Notes: generated by a model from the letters alone, not told the origin. A DNA stretch of 64,000 bases from Litoreibacter arenae DSM 19593 (GCF_000442275.2 NZ_KE557306.1:1319478-1383477), one strand, 5' to 3'. Numbered from the stretch's first letter, positions 17,408 to 26,252 are shown. Program-made: numbers and translations.

Positions 17408-18169
17408 CTATTTTCTTGCATCCCGAAACCATTTCGGCAGAGATTTCAATTCCGACACCATGATATTATCAGGGAGTCCTTCCCAGAATAAAATCAGGGC
17501 CTGACTAAACTCTAAAAAGTCAGCGTCTGTTACAACCATGTGTTCGTGCCTAAGGATTCTCATTCTTAAGTTTGACGAATAAAATCCTTGATGGGATCTG
17601 GCCGTAAAGCGAGGAAACTTTGAATCCAGTTGCTTCAGAGATTGCCCATCACCGTGCTTGAAAACGTTAACAACGAGGCGGAGGGAATCTAACGAGCTGT
17701 AGAAAATCTGACCACGGACATCAAAGTATCCAGTAACTTTCAAAAGATTATAAATTTCATCAAGCGTGACACTCCATATAGCATCCTTTACTGCATCACC
17801 AGGATGCCAGTGCCGTACTTCGTGCATCAACCATTCGCGAAGCTCCTTCTCCCAATTATGAAACATGGTGGCAATCATAGACAGGCGAACATCGTCCTTC
17901 ATTTCAGAGAGAAGCCGGTATAGCTCGACACCTTCATGGTATGCGTCTTCTGCATCGGAGCCAGGGTCATGTAGCTCTGGATCAAAACGTTGCCCCATCT
18001 TGGCGTATATCAACTGAGCGTGCTCATCAGCATCAGTTTTCAAAACACTGTCCGCAAATTGCGAAAGAAGCCTCTTGTTTGCTTGATCGTAAAAGAAAGT
18101 CGCCTCTTCGACCCATCGTCTGCGCAGATAATCAGGTACTTGGAACGCACTTAAGTCTCGAACAACCAT
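17408..18169 (-). CDS. Unknown protein in defence operon, weakly HEPN-like
   Basis: A 253-residue protein I do not recognise with certainty. It is acidic and mostly helical, with a Trp/His-rich centre (MFHNWEKELREWLMHEVRHWH) and a motif SLRLVVNVFKHGDG near residues 163-176 that recalls the N-x-x-KHG element of HEPN-like helical bundles. The canonical Rx4-6H ribonuclease motif is not present in exact form, so an active RNase is not supported. It sits between the PD-(D/E)XK nuclease gene (103-bp gap) and the helicase gene (8-bp gap), all on the minus strand, so it is very likely a subunit or effector of the same system. Confidence 0.55.
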   Translation of the reverse strand: MVVRDLSAFQVPDYLRRRWVEEATFFYDQANKRLLSQFADSVLKTDADEHAQLIYAKMGQRFDPELHDPGSDAEDAYHEGVELYRLLSEMKDDVRLSMIATMFHNWEKELREWLMHEVRHWHPGDAVKDAIWSVTLDEIYNLLKVTGYFDVRGQIFYSSLDSLRLVVNVFKHGDGQSLKQLDSKFPRFTARSHQGFYSSNLRMRILRHEHMVVTDADFLEFSQALILFWEGLPDNIMVSELKSLPKWFRDARK

Positions 18170-18272
18170 TATACTGATACCGTAATGGCTATTTTGGTGT
18201 AAATGTAGAACAACTTCACCATCCGACCATTCTCATTTTTGATACGACCCGCATCGCGGTTGGAACACCCAA

Positions 18273-19589
18273 TCATTCCGAATTCTCTTTCTGGCCGTGC
18301 GATAAGAACTGAGGCAGCACCTTAGCAACAGCATCCACCTCTACTTCAAAAGACTTGAGCGCCTTCTTGATGGCATTTGCGATCTTGTCGTGGTCATGAA
18401 TGTCATCAACTGCAAAGAAGTTCTTCTTGAAGAACTTTGAATACTTTTTGCCCTCGTCGGCCGCGCCACGTTGAAAACCAATTGTTGTCAGTGATTTCTT
18501 TTTGGCCACTTCCGTAATGGCAGCAATCAAGTCGCGCCGGAAATCATGATCGCTCAGGGGACCAACCTCTGCGTACAGGCGAACCTGACCACTGGCCCCA
18601 TTTGCATCACTTGTAAGCTGGACCCAAGTGATGAGGGGGAAGCCTGCCCACCAGTTTTCACACCCATGCCACCAATATTCATCACCCCCAAATGCATCGT
18701 ACCAAGCCTTTGGTAAAAAGCTGAATGTATGAGCATCCGAGTGGTTATAAACGAATTCACGCTTTCCGACTTTGATCTTCGCTTCGTCTTCAAGGTCCTC
18801 CCCAAAGACAGCATCGCAAGCAAAAGAGAAATCCGTACTTTTCCCGTGCTCCACAATAAAATCAAGCGCACGTCTATGATCACGGTAGAGCTGCCGTGCA
18901 AGTTTCTCCATTTCGGCCTGCTCATTGCTCATGCCTGTCGCCTCTCGAATAACGTCTAAATAATGCTGCAAAAATGTTTGGACTTCCGGCGCCAACGGCA
19001 GTCGACCCGACAAGGCGGTTTGGTCCAACAACCCGCAAATGGCACCATACTCGATCGGCGCATAGCGATCGTCTTCCGGGTCCTCCTCCCAAAGGGTCAA
19101 AAAGATCCCGCGCACCAAATGAAAGCTGTCCGAACCCATGAAGGTCGCATCCACCACGTCCATATATCGTTGCAGCTGGTTGCTATGCTGACCACTATCG
19201 AATTTGTTCTCGATTACAAAAACCCAGCCGTTGCGCGGGCTTAGAACAAGTAGATCAATGTTGCGCCACTCACGCCTGATTTCGGCGTCCATCATGTCGG
19301 CTTGCGAGACATCCAGCGCGGTTGGCCGTGCCTTGCTGTCATCGCCGCGCAACGCCTGGGCCAGAAACGCCTTGAGGAAGGTATCCCCCAGCCCATGGGT
19401 TTCCTGAGGGTTCAGCAACCAACCAAGGATGGCAGAGTGCCGGATTTCCATCCGTTCCATGCCCATGGTCTTGATGGGGTTAAAGCGGCTGAGGTGGGCG
19501 CGGATATTGTCCAGATCAGCATTGTTGACGAACAGGCTCTCCAGATCATCCAGTGTCGGTAAATGGGCGTCGTTATTATCAAGGCTCAT
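18273..19589 (-). CDS. PD-(D/E)XK superfamily nuclease (PDDEXK_4-like)
   Basis: A 438-residue protein with a restriction-like nuclease core in its first third. ERMEIRHSAILGWLLNP (about 45-61) is the family's opening helix with Glu; NIDLLVL carries Asp112; VFVIENKF carries Glu127-x-Lys129, giving D...ExK; QLQRY (about 138-142) completes the core. The remaining 300 residues are alpha/beta with several Trp and have no motif I can name. The start overlaps the methyltransferase stop (4 nt, ATGA), so the two are coupled. In the operon it is a natural candidate for the restriction endonuclease that the methyltransferase lacks. Confidence 0.82.
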   Translation of the reverse strand: MSLDNNDAHLPTLDDLESLFVNNADLDNIRAHLSRFNPIKTMGMERMEIRHSAILGWLLNPQETHGLGDTFLKAFLAQALRGDDSKARPTALDVSQADMMDAEIRREWRNIDLLVLSPRNGWVFVIENKFDSGQHSNQLQRYMDVVDATFMGSDSFHLVRGIFLTLWEEDPEDDRYAPIEYGAICGLLDQTALSGRLPLAPEVQTFLQHYLDVIREATGMSNEQAEMEKLARQLYRDHRRALDFIVEHGKSTDFSFACDAVFGEDLEDEAKIKVGKREFVYNHSDAHTFSFLPKAWYDAFGGDEYWWHGCENWWAGFPLITWVQLTSDANGASGQVRLYAEVGPLSDHDFRRDLIAAITEVAKKKSLTTIGFQRGAADEGKKYSKFFKKNFFAVDDIHDHDKIANAIKKALKSFEVEVDAVAKVLPQFLSHGQKENSE

Positions 19590-22336
19590 GCCGATACCTT
19601 CGTGGTCATTTTGGTGTACATGTCGAACAGTTTTTCGAGGCGTTCGGTGTCGTTTTTGAAGCGGCGGCCGATGTAGATGCGTTCGAGGGTTTCGTCGTTG
19701 CGGTCGTGGGCGGCGCGGAGGTTTTCGGGCATTGTGTCGGGGTTGTAAAGATCGGCGATGGTTGCGGGGAAATGCGCCTCGCGGGCCAGAAGGATATCTT
19801 CGGCGCAGCGGGTCAGATCCTCGCGGTTCTTTTCGGTGAGTTTGGGGACGGGGAAGGTATTCCAGCCGAGGGTGTTGGAATAGCTAAAATCGGTTCTCAT
19901 CCGCACGCAGACAGTGCCGATCCAGACCCAATGCAGCCGAGAGGCGATCAAGGCCATGTTCCAGAGTGGGGCGTCGTAGAGGGCAAAGAGTTTGTTCGAA
20001 ATGATAGTACCGTCCCGTAAAGGGCCGCATGGAAGGTAATCGCGATTTTCCGAGCTTATTGCTGCAATCGCAATTACCTTCTCATCGCCGCTTTGCCGTC
20101 TTTCATCAAAACGGTGCGACCAAGCCGCCCCTCTCTGCGTCGCGGCTTTGGGGCTGGCTTCTCTCATTGCCCGCACTTTTTCGAAACGTGAGGCAATTGT
20201 TGGTAGGGACTTAGCTTCATCAGCTTCCTGATCCGTCACCCAGATGCAATAGCGTGACTTTCCAGATATGAACTCTTCAGAGCCTAAAATGGGCCTCACG
20301 AAACGCCGTTGGACATCAACATCCAGGTTTAGATCCGCCACCTCTTCTGAAGACAAGAGGAGGTTCCCTCCGTCCACGGGTTTGCTACCAAAAGTCATTT
20401 CTGCAATCTCGGACATAGGCTTAGCTCTTTTCGACACTGTGATATCAGGGGCATCAACAAGGTACGCGTTGATGTTATTGGCCACCTTCGCAACAGTTTC
20501 ACCGGTGTCACTGACGGAAAAAATCTTCTTCTCTTCAATATTGATGTTTGAGATGCCCACAATCACGACAGTGACGCCAGCGTTGTGAGATGCCAAGTTC
20601 GCCCACTTAAATGAAGTATTTGCAAAGGCAATGCGATGTTCGGATTGATATATTAGCGGCCAAAGCATTGAAACTTGTTGACCCTGGCAAATCGAATTAG
20701 TGGAAACAAACGCCGATATGGTCGCAGTGTGAAGGCCATAATCTGCGGCCTTCATGAACCATCCCGCGACGTAGTCGAGAGACTTCCAGTTTTTTGATCT
20801 TGCGCCAAATATGCGTTCAAGATCCTCTTTCTGCTCTTTGCTTTGCCATGTGGATCCCAAATAGGGCGGGTTCCCGCAAATATACGTCTCTCCCCCCTCA
20901 TTCTCGAAATCAATCTGCGCCTGATCCAGAGGGCTTTGAAACAGGTCCTCGGATTTGAACTTTACCCCCGTCCCCGTGGGCGGGCAGATCGACAGCCAAT
21001 CGAGCCGCAGGGCGTTGCCGCAGGTGATCCAGTTCTGGCTGTCCAGCGGCAGGAACTCGGCCAGCGCCTCTTTCTGGCCGCGATAGGTCACATCACACTG
21101 GTATTCCGCGATGATCAGCGCCAGCCGCGCAATCTCGGCCGAGAAATCGCGCAGTTCAATCCCGCGGTAGTTGGTCAGGGGGATGTCGGTCTTGCGGTCC
21201 GCCTCCCCTCGCCGCTCATTGATCACCGCCTCGATCGCGCGCAGTTCCTTGTAGGCGATGACCAAAAAGTTGCCCGACCCGCAGGCCGGATCAAACACAC
21301 GGATCTTGGCAATGCGGGCGCGCAGGTTGGCCAGCTTGCGGCGGTTGTCGCCGGCCTCCTCCAGTGCTGCGTTCAGGTCATCCAGAAACAGCGGGTTCAG
21401 CACCTTCAGGATGTTCGGCACAGAGGTGTAGTGCATGCCAAGGACAGAGCGTTCATCCTCATCCGCGACGGCCTGAATCATGGAGCCGAAGATGTCGGGG
21501 TTGATCTTGGTCCAATCCAGCCCGCCGATATGGCTCAGGTAGCGCTGTGCGATCTTGGAAAAGCGCGGCACCTCGGTGCTGCCCGAAAACAGCCCGCCGT
21601 TCACATAGGGAAAGGCATCGGCCCAGCGGGGCAAATTGGCGGCGGCGCGTTTCGGGATGGCGGTGTTCATCGCGCGGAAGATTTCCGAGATGACCTCGTG
21701 CGTGTTGGAACCATCGCGGTTCGACATCTGATCGACGGTGGCGGTGAACAGATCCTCGCCATTCAGGATGTCGGTATCCTCGGCGAAGAAGCAGAAGATC
21801 AGCCGCGCCATGAAGTGGTTCATGTCATGGCGGCGTTCGGCGGTACCCCAGTCGGGGTTGTCCTTCAGCAGCTCGATATAAAGGCGGTTCAGGCGGCCCG
21901 TGGCCTTGATGTCAAAGGCGCTCTCGCGAATTTGCTTGACGGTGGAGATGCCTGCGAGGGGCAGGAAGAGGCCGAAGTGATCAGGGAACTGTTGGAAAGT
22001 GCAGGCGACGGTTTCGCCACCGATCAGGTCCTCGGCCTCGAATTCCTGACCATCGGTGGCGAGGATGAACTTGGCTTTGAACTTGGTGGTAGCCGCGCTG
22101 TTCTTGAGCGCCGCGAGGGTGTCGGAGACCGCGCCAGGGACGCAGGTGGCGATATGGATGTTATTGCGCTGCAGGACCCCACCCAGATCGGATTTGTTCG
22201 TGTCGCCCTTGCGCAGCTTCTTGATCTCGGTGGCTTTGCGCCCGAAGGCCTCCAGAAAGGCATAGGGGAACTCAGCCGCGTCGAAGGGGGCCTCGGCAAG
22301 CTCAGAGATGGCCTGTTCGATCTCAACGGGGTTCAT
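19586..22336 (-). CDS. MmeI-like class I DNA (adenine) methyltransferase
   Basis: A 916-residue DNA methyltransferase resembling the methylase-specificity part of type IIL (MmeI-family) enzymes. An N-terminal domain (about 1-150) is followed by a helical spacer (about 160-330). The SAM-binding motif I is DPACGSGNF (349-357), and the catalytic motif IV is NPPY (489-492), typical of N6-adenine methylases. A target-recognition region (about 600-800) and a C-terminal helical tail follow. MmeI itself carries an N-terminal PD-(D/E)XK endonuclease; I see no such residues here, so this protein probably only modifies DNA, leaving cutting to its neighbours. It is the first gene of the leftward operon. 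The recognition sequence cannot be predicted by eye. Confidence 0.88.
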   Translation of the reverse strand: MNPVEIEQAISELAEAPFDAAEFPYAFLEAFGRKATEIKKLRKGDTNKSDLGGVLQRNNIHIATCVPGAVSDTLAALKNSAATTKFKAKFILATDGQEFEAEDLIGGETVACTFQQFPDHFGLFLPLAGISTVKQIRESAFDIKATGRLNRLYIELLKDNPDWGTAERRHDMNHFMARLIFCFFAEDTDILNGEDLFTATVDQMSNRDGSNTHEVISEIFRAMNTAIPKRAAANLPRWADAFPYVNGGLFSGSTEVPRFSKIAQRYLSHIGGLDWTKINPDIFGSMIQAVADEDERSVLGMHYTSVPNILKVLNPLFLDDLNAALEEAGDNRRKLANLRARIAKIRVFDPACGSGNFLVIAYKELRAIEAVINERRGEADRKTDIPLTNYRGIELRDFSAEIARLALIIAEYQCDVTYRGQKEALAEFLPLDSQNWITCGNALRLDWLSICPPTGTGVKFKSEDLFQSPLDQAQIDFENEGGETYICGNPPYLGSTWQSKEQKEDLERIFGARSKNWKSLDYVAGWFMKAADYGLHTATISAFVSTNSICQGQQVSMLWPLIYQSEHRIAFANTSFKWANLASHNAGVTVVIVGISNINIEEKKIFSVSDTGETVAKVANNINAYLVDAPDITVSKRAKPMSEIAEMTFGSKPVDGGNLLLSSEEVADLNLDVDVQRRFVRPILGSEEFISGKSRYCIWVTDQEADEAKSLPTIASRFEKVRAMREASPKAATQRGAAWSHRFDERRQSGDEKVIAIAAISSENRDYLPCGPLRDGTIISNKLFALYDAPLWNMALIASRLHWVWIGTVCVRMRTDFSYSNTLGWNTFPVPKLTEKNREDLTRCAEDILLAREAHFPATIADLYNPDTMPENLRAAHDRNDETLERIYIGRRFKNDTERLEKLFDMYTKMTTKVSA

Positions 22337-22842
22337 TCACACTTCCTTTCGCAACGTCGCCTCACCTCAATGCTGATGGCGATCGCATAAGAGCCGGTAC
22401 CGGACCTCTGTCTGTCTTTCCACGGGTCGTGGGCTGGCTGGCGCGGGTGATAGGCTGGCGTCAATGGCATGATGAACTCGGACCATTGTTCGAGCGCCAG
22501 CTTCCCCTGCCCCGCACCGTGCTATTTTTGTATCGGCGCAACAGGTGGTTAGCAATCGGGAATGATGGCGAAATCGTGTGCCCAATTCGGCAAATACATT
22601 TTGTTCACAGGCACTGATAATCACCAGGAGCTCTGAGATTCGACGATAAGCGAAAGGGAGTGAATAACTGTAGCTCCCTGTGCCGTCCATATTACGCCTA
22701 CAAATACCTCGACCGACATCTGCGCTACTTTTTGAGGAATCTCACGCAATCCATTTTCTCAGACTGCATTTCGTTCCTACCTCCTTTTTGTCGGGTGGGC
22801 GCGAATTCACCCCGATCAATTTGAACAATGGAGCCTTCAAAC
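22337..22842. other. Intergenic region upstream of the defence operon
   Basis: About 500 bp between the divergent methyltransferase gene and a small plus-strand gene. It should hold the promoters of both. No regulatory protein gene, clear operator palindrome or RNA gene could be recognised. The short open frames here lack ribosome binding sites. Confidence 0.4.
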
Positions 22843-23082
22843 ATGAAAAAACGCAACATCATTTCCCGCGATCGAGCAAAAGACCTACTCATCGAGATGT
22901 ACCAGGAAGAAGAAACACGCATCGACGTCAAAGCTATCGGCAACCGTGCTGAAGTTGCGGTGGGTGCATTTGACGGCCTTTGGCATGATTTTGGCGATGT
23001 ATACCCGACCGTTGACGAGTTGATTGAAGCGGTAAACGAAGCCTACGCAGCCGACCTTGAACTGAGCAATGAAGAGGCCTGA
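22843..23082 (+). CDS. Small protein of unknown function
   Basis: A 79-residue acidic protein (from the ATG at 22843, with GGAG ten bases upstream; an ATG 15 bases earlier is also possible). The sequence begins MKKRNIISRDRAKDLLIEMYQEEETRID and ends with an acidic helix. The centre (VAVGAFDGLWHDFGDVYPTVDELIEAVNEAY) suggests one compact alpha/beta unit. I do not recognise a family. It stands alone, divergent from the defence operon and 400 bp before an ArsR-type gene. It could be a small accessory of the mobile segment; no function can be given. Confidence 0.5.
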   Translation: MKKRNIISRDRAKDLLIEMYQEEETRIDVKAIGNRAEVAVGAFDGLWHDFGDVYPTVDELIEAVNEAYAADLELSNEEA

Positions 23083-23461
23083 GTATGGTCACAACCGGGT
23101 GGTCCGCTCCAACATCCATGAACCCCCTAACATGGGCACCGGCGGGATGACACCAGCATGGAGCCAGAGGATGCCCCGTAAGCTCTACGGACGCACCCCG
23201 CAAAAACGGTGGGATGACCTGCCGAGCCCTGTGACAGTGGATGACCTTGTACTCCACCCTCAGGCGCGACGTCACTTCCGGCCCAAACCAGCCATTGACG
23301 AATGGTCGCCACGCCGCAGTGCAGCTTCCCCGAAGCGGACATTGCCAAAGGTGCGCAGCATTTAAGTGGTTCGATGACCGCAATGCGAACCAGCGCTCTT
23401 TCGCTGCCGTTGCGCGAATGCCTACTTTGGCGAACTGAAAGCTGTCTTGACATCGCTTGGC
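23083..23461. other. Intergenic region with dispersed repeat
   Basis: About 380 bp with no supportable gene. Its right half (from about 23278) contains a degenerate copy of a dispersed intergenic repeat with the core CCGGCCCAAA...CCATT, seen again at 25127 and 25963 in the same orientation. Confidence 0.45.
23278..23362 (+). repeat. Dispersed intergenic repeat, copy A (degenerate)
   Basis: CCGGCCCAAACCAGCCATT corresponds to the family core CCGGCCCAAAGCGGACATT. A second block, GAAGCGGACATTGCC at 23331-23345, repeats the ACATT element. The copy is intergenic. Confidence 0.4.
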
Positions 23462-23478
23462 ATATCGAGATATTCTGA
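23462..23478. promoter_or_regulatory. Probable ArsR-family operator upstream of its own gene
   Basis: ATATCGAGATATTCTGA contains the perfect inverted repeat ATATC-GA-GATAT and lies immediately upstream of the regulator start at 23482. A 15/17 match occurs at 23842-23858 before the oxidoreductase gene. The arrangement indicates autoregulation and joint control by the ArsR-family protein. Confidence 0.65.
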
Positions 23479-23481
23479 TTT

Positions 23482-23790
23482 ATGGACATTGAAAGGTCAA
23501 TCTCAGCCCTGAATAATCCGATGCGCCGCAGGATTCTGGAATGGCTCAAGGACCGTTCCAACTTTCCTCCTGCGCTACCGGGACACGAAGATCTTGAAGG
23601 TGTTTGTGTTGCATACATTCAGGAGAAGGCGAAGCTGTCTCAGTCCACAATCTCGAACTACATGGGATTGCTGAAACAAGCGGGATTTGTGAAGGCAGAA
23701 CGCCACGGCCAGTGGACGTTCTACCGGCGAGACGAAGAGAACATTCAAGCGTTCCTTGCGGCAGTCAAAGACGAACTTCTAAAGACGTAG
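23482..23790 (+). CDS. ArsR-family winged-helix transcriptional regulator
   Basis: A 102-residue ArsR/SmtB-type regulator made of a single winged helix: MDIERSISALNNPMRRRILEWLKD, then KAKLSQSTISNYMGLLKQAGFVKAERHGQWTFYRRDEENIQAF. The recognition helix is about residues 56-68. There is no obvious metal-binding CxC motif, so it may sense a small organic or redox signal rather than metal; the single Cys in GVCVAY (about residue 42) is a possible sensor. It precedes an Old Yellow Enzyme gene by 80 bp on the same strand, and both promoters share an operator-like sequence. It is very likely the repressor of the pair. Confidence 0.85.
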   Translation: MDIERSISALNNPMRRRILEWLKDRSNFPPALPGHEDLEGVCVAYIQEKAKLSQSTISNYMGLLKQAGFVKAERHGQWTFYRRDEENIQAFLAAVKDELLKT

Positions 23791-23841
23791 CTTGCAGGTA
23801 AGGAAACCGTTTCAAGTTGAGCCTTGCCAAATTGAAACGAT

Positions 23842-23858
23842 ATATCGAAATATTCCGA
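23842..23858. promoter_or_regulatory. Second ArsR-family operator, before the oxidoreductase gene
   Basis: ATATCGAAATATTCCGA matches the operator-like sequence at 23462-23478 in 15 of 17 bases. It lies 12 bp before the chosen start codon at 23871, a position where bound repressor would block transcription or initiation. Confidence 0.6.
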
Positions 23859-23870
23859 TGGAGAGTGAAC

Positions 23871-25076
23871 ATGAATAAGATTGGCAACGATGCGAAGAAC
23901 CTGCTTGGTCAACCACTGGACCTGCCCTGTGGTGTGCGGTTGAAGAACCGTCTTGTGAAGTCTGCCATGTCCGACTCCCTTGGTGACGGCGCGGGCAATC
24001 CCACCGAGGTGCAAGTGCGCTTGTATGAGCGATGGGCCGAAGGAGGTGCAGCGCTATCGCTGATCGGTGAGGTGCAGACAAATCCACACTATCCGGAAAA
24101 ACCCGGCAATCTCGTGCTGGCGCCAGACGCAGACCTGACTGCACTGAAAGCATTGGCGAGGCGCGGATCGGCCAACGGTTCAAATATCTGGCCACAGCTC
24201 GGTCACGCAGGAGCATTGGCGCACGGGCCGATCAGCGACCCGAAAGGGCCCTCTCCCCTTGATGTCGAAGGACTTCGCTGTGACGGGATGTCATTGGAAG
24301 ACATCCACGGCCTGCCCCAAACCTACGCACAAGCGGCGAGCCTCGCACATAAAGCTGGATTTGGCGGCGTTCAAATTCATGCCGGTCACGGGTTCCTGTT
24401 CAGCCAGTTTCTATCACCGCTGTTCAACCATCGGACAGATGCTTATGGCGGCACGGTCCAAAGACGTTTTCGCGTTATTGGCGAGGTTATCGATGCCGTT
24501 CGGCAGGCTGTAGGACCAGCTTTTCCGATTGGCATCAAGATCAACTCGACCGACAAGCTTGAAGGCGGCTTGACGACGGACGAAGCGTTGCAGATCGTTC
24601 AATTGCTCGATGAAACATCTGTGGACCTGATCGATATCAGCGGAGGCACCTATTTCCCCGGCGCTGCATCAAGCTCAGAAGGCACGTCTTCTTCCGACCC
24701 CTACTTCATCGACTTCGCCATGCAGGCAAAGCAGATTACGTCCATTCCGATCATGCTGACGGGCGGTTTTGAGACGAGGGATCAAGCAACAAAAGTCTTG
24801 TCAGATGGGTCTGCCGATGCGATCAGTCTTGCCCGTGCAATGGTGCTGAATGCATCTCTCGCCAATACGTGGTTAAGCGATGCTGGCGGTGATCCTGAAT
24901 TCCCAACATTCGATGCCCCGCCGCGCGGAGGTGTCACCGCATGGTACTCAATGCGCCTGACAGCCCTTGGTGAAGACCGTGAAGAGCAGTTTGTTCTCAG
25001 CCCTGCTGATGCCTTAGAAGCCTATGACACGCGGGATGCGCAACGTTGTGAGACTTGGCGCAATCGATTCAGTTGA
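23871..25076 (+). CDS. Old Yellow Enzyme family NADH:flavin oxidoreductase
   Basis: A 401-residue FMN-dependent TIM-barrel ene-reductase. The start ATG at 23871 is preceded by GGAGAG; an upstream start would run through the operator and is unlikely. Motifs: LKNRLVKSAMSD (FMN binding), PQLGHAG, and the active-site pair HAGHGFLFSQFLSP (His170 and His173), followed by HRTDAYGG, which is diagnostic for the family, and MLTGGFET and SDAISLARAMV near the phosphate site. The enzyme reduces activated C=C bonds or nitro groups using NAD(P)H. It is paired with the upstream ArsR-family regulator and probably serves in detoxification of electrophiles. The physiological substrate cannot be told from sequence. 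Confidence 0.9.
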   Translation: MNKIGNDAKNLLGQPLDLPCGVRLKNRLVKSAMSDSLGDGAGNPTEVQVRLYERWAEGGAALSLIGEVQTNPHYPEKPGNLVLAPDADLTALKALARRGSANGSNIWPQLGHAGALAHGPISDPKGPSPLDVEGLRCDGMSLEDIHGLPQTYAQAASLAHKAGFGGVQIHAGHGFLFSQFLSPLFNHRTDAYGGTVQRRFRVIGEVIDAVRQAVGPAFPIGIKINSTDKLEGGLTTDEALQIVQLLDETSVDLIDISGGTYFPGAASSSEGTSSSDPYFIDFAMQAKQITSIPIMLTGGFETRDQATKVLSDGSADAISLARAMVLNASLANTWLSDAGGDPEFPTFDAPPRGGVTAWYSMRLTALGEDREEQFVLSPADALEAYDTRDAQRCETWRNRFS

Positions 25077-25126
25077 AGTAAGCAGCCATTCGACGCTCCG
25101 CAGCATGTTGGTAACGAGGGCTCCTA

Positions 25127-25200
25127 CCGGCCCACAGCGGACATTCGCTCGAAGCTTCAACGCTGCGGTGCGGCCCATTATTGCTGCCATTCATACTGCA
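25127..25200 (+). repeat. Dispersed intergenic repeat, copy B
   Basis: The core CCGGCCCACAGCGGACATT (25127-25145) closely matches copy C at 25963 and resembles copy A at 23278. It fills the 220-bp gap between the oxidoreductase gene and the hemerythrin-like gene. Confidence 0.5.
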
Positions 25201-25295
25201 TGCAGCATTTTGACCGTTGACCGGCTGCAGCGCGGAAGAACGCGCTCCGAAACTGCATTTTCTTCAGACGATGCATAGCTGTTCCGGATGCGGCT

Positions 25296-25886
25296 TCAGA
25301 TCGATCCGAGGTAATATCCGATGGCCTCCGCCAGTTCCGTCTCCTCATAGCCAAAATGGGAGCGTACGACCTCTTCGAGTTTTCGGTACGTGGTGGCCGC
25401 ACGAACGAAGTTTGCCTCTTCTGGATCTTCCATCAGCGCGTCAGCAGCGCGACCGAGGCGGATGAGCAACTCGTGGACCACCTCGTGCTCTGACAGCAGC
25501 TTGGCGACAACCTCTCGAAACATCCCTCTACCAGCCGCCTCGATCCGGGGGAACATATCGGAACCTTCAATGTCGTGGTGGAATTTGAGCACCTGGCACT
25601 CGCGTCCGCAAAGGTTTCCGAATGCCCGTAAATTCTCCGCCATATCGAGTGAAAGTACGATCTGCCTCAGATTCTCGGGCGGAGCGTCTCCCGCTTCAAT
25701 CCGCGCCAACACCGCTCCAATTTGGGCCATCTCCATCAGATAGTGACGGTGGATGGCCGCCAGCTGTCGACCTTGGCGGCGGTGCATGTCCGTTGCTGCC
25801 GGAACCTTCGGCGCTTTGGGCCGCGAGGACTCGTCAATTGTTAGGTCATCCAGCGAGTGTTTTGAGAGGTCATTCATGCACGGCAT
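25296..25886 (-). CDS. Hemerythrin HHE domain protein
   Basis: A 196-residue protein with a hemerythrin-like four-helix bundle that binds a di-iron centre. Likely metal ligands are His in IHRHYLMEMAQ, His/His/Asp in LKFHHDIEGSDMFP, His and Glu in LLSEHEVVHELL, and His in VRSHFGYEETEL. The start is chosen at the ATG at 25886, preceded by GAGGC; the open frame continues upstream another 78 codons, but that part has no protein character and overlaps a dispersed repeat. Another ATG lies 9 bases downstream. Such proteins sense or bind O2 or NO. It lies near redox and detoxification genes, but no direct partner is visible. Confidence 0.85.
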   Translation of the reverse strand: MPCMNDLSKHSLDDLTIDESSRPKAPKVPAATDMHRRQGRQLAAIHRHYLMEMAQIGAVLARIEAGDAPPENLRQIVLSLDMAENLRAFGNLCGRECQVLKFHHDIEGSDMFPRIEAAGRGMFREVVAKLLSEHEVVHELLIRLGRAADALMEDPEEANFVRAATTYRKLEEVVRSHFGYEETELAEAIGYYLGSI

Positions 25887-26252
25887 GAAAGCCTCTGCTT
25901 TCGTCAAGTCAAGAGCGTAGACCTTGCGAATTAGGCAATCGCCTTCCCGATGCAAGCTACATCGGCCCAAAGGCGACATTCGCCCCAGTCCTTCGATGCG
26001 GCGGTTGCAGCACACATTGCCGACCTTTGCTGCAAGAGCAAAACGTGATGCGGGCCGAACTGACCCAACGCGGGACAAAGCTGCCACGTAGCCACTTAAA
26101 CTGGATCTCCTCTCCGACACCCGGATGCTCGTGATGAGCTTGGCCTTGGACGGTAGTTCAAATGGTTTCGGTTCCGCTGAGCGTCGCCTTGGCGGACCCG
26201 AAATTATCGGAAGCTTTGGCTGGGGCTAAGGCAAACGGCGGGTGGGCCGCCC
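25887..26252. other. Intergenic region with dispersed repeat
   Basis: About 365 bp. Its left part contains dispersed repeat copy C (from 25963). I see no gene; the open frame on the minus strand is only an upstream extension of the hemerythrin-like gene. Confidence 0.45.
25963..26036 (+). repeat. Dispersed intergenic repeat, copy C
   Basis: The core CGGCCCAAAGGCGACATTCG (25963-25982) matches copy B. A second block at about 26010-26032, ACACATTGCCGACCTTTGC, parallels the second block of copy A. Confidence 0.5.

Noticed and set aside
20843-22390. Long plus-strand frame opposite the methyltransferase gene
   Set aside because: The minus strand encodes clear methyltransferase motifs; the opposite frame is a shadow.
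25887-26120. Extended N-terminus of the hemerythrin-like protein
   Set aside because: The extra 78 codons overlap a dispersed repeat and lack protein character; an ATG with a ribosome binding site lies at 25886.
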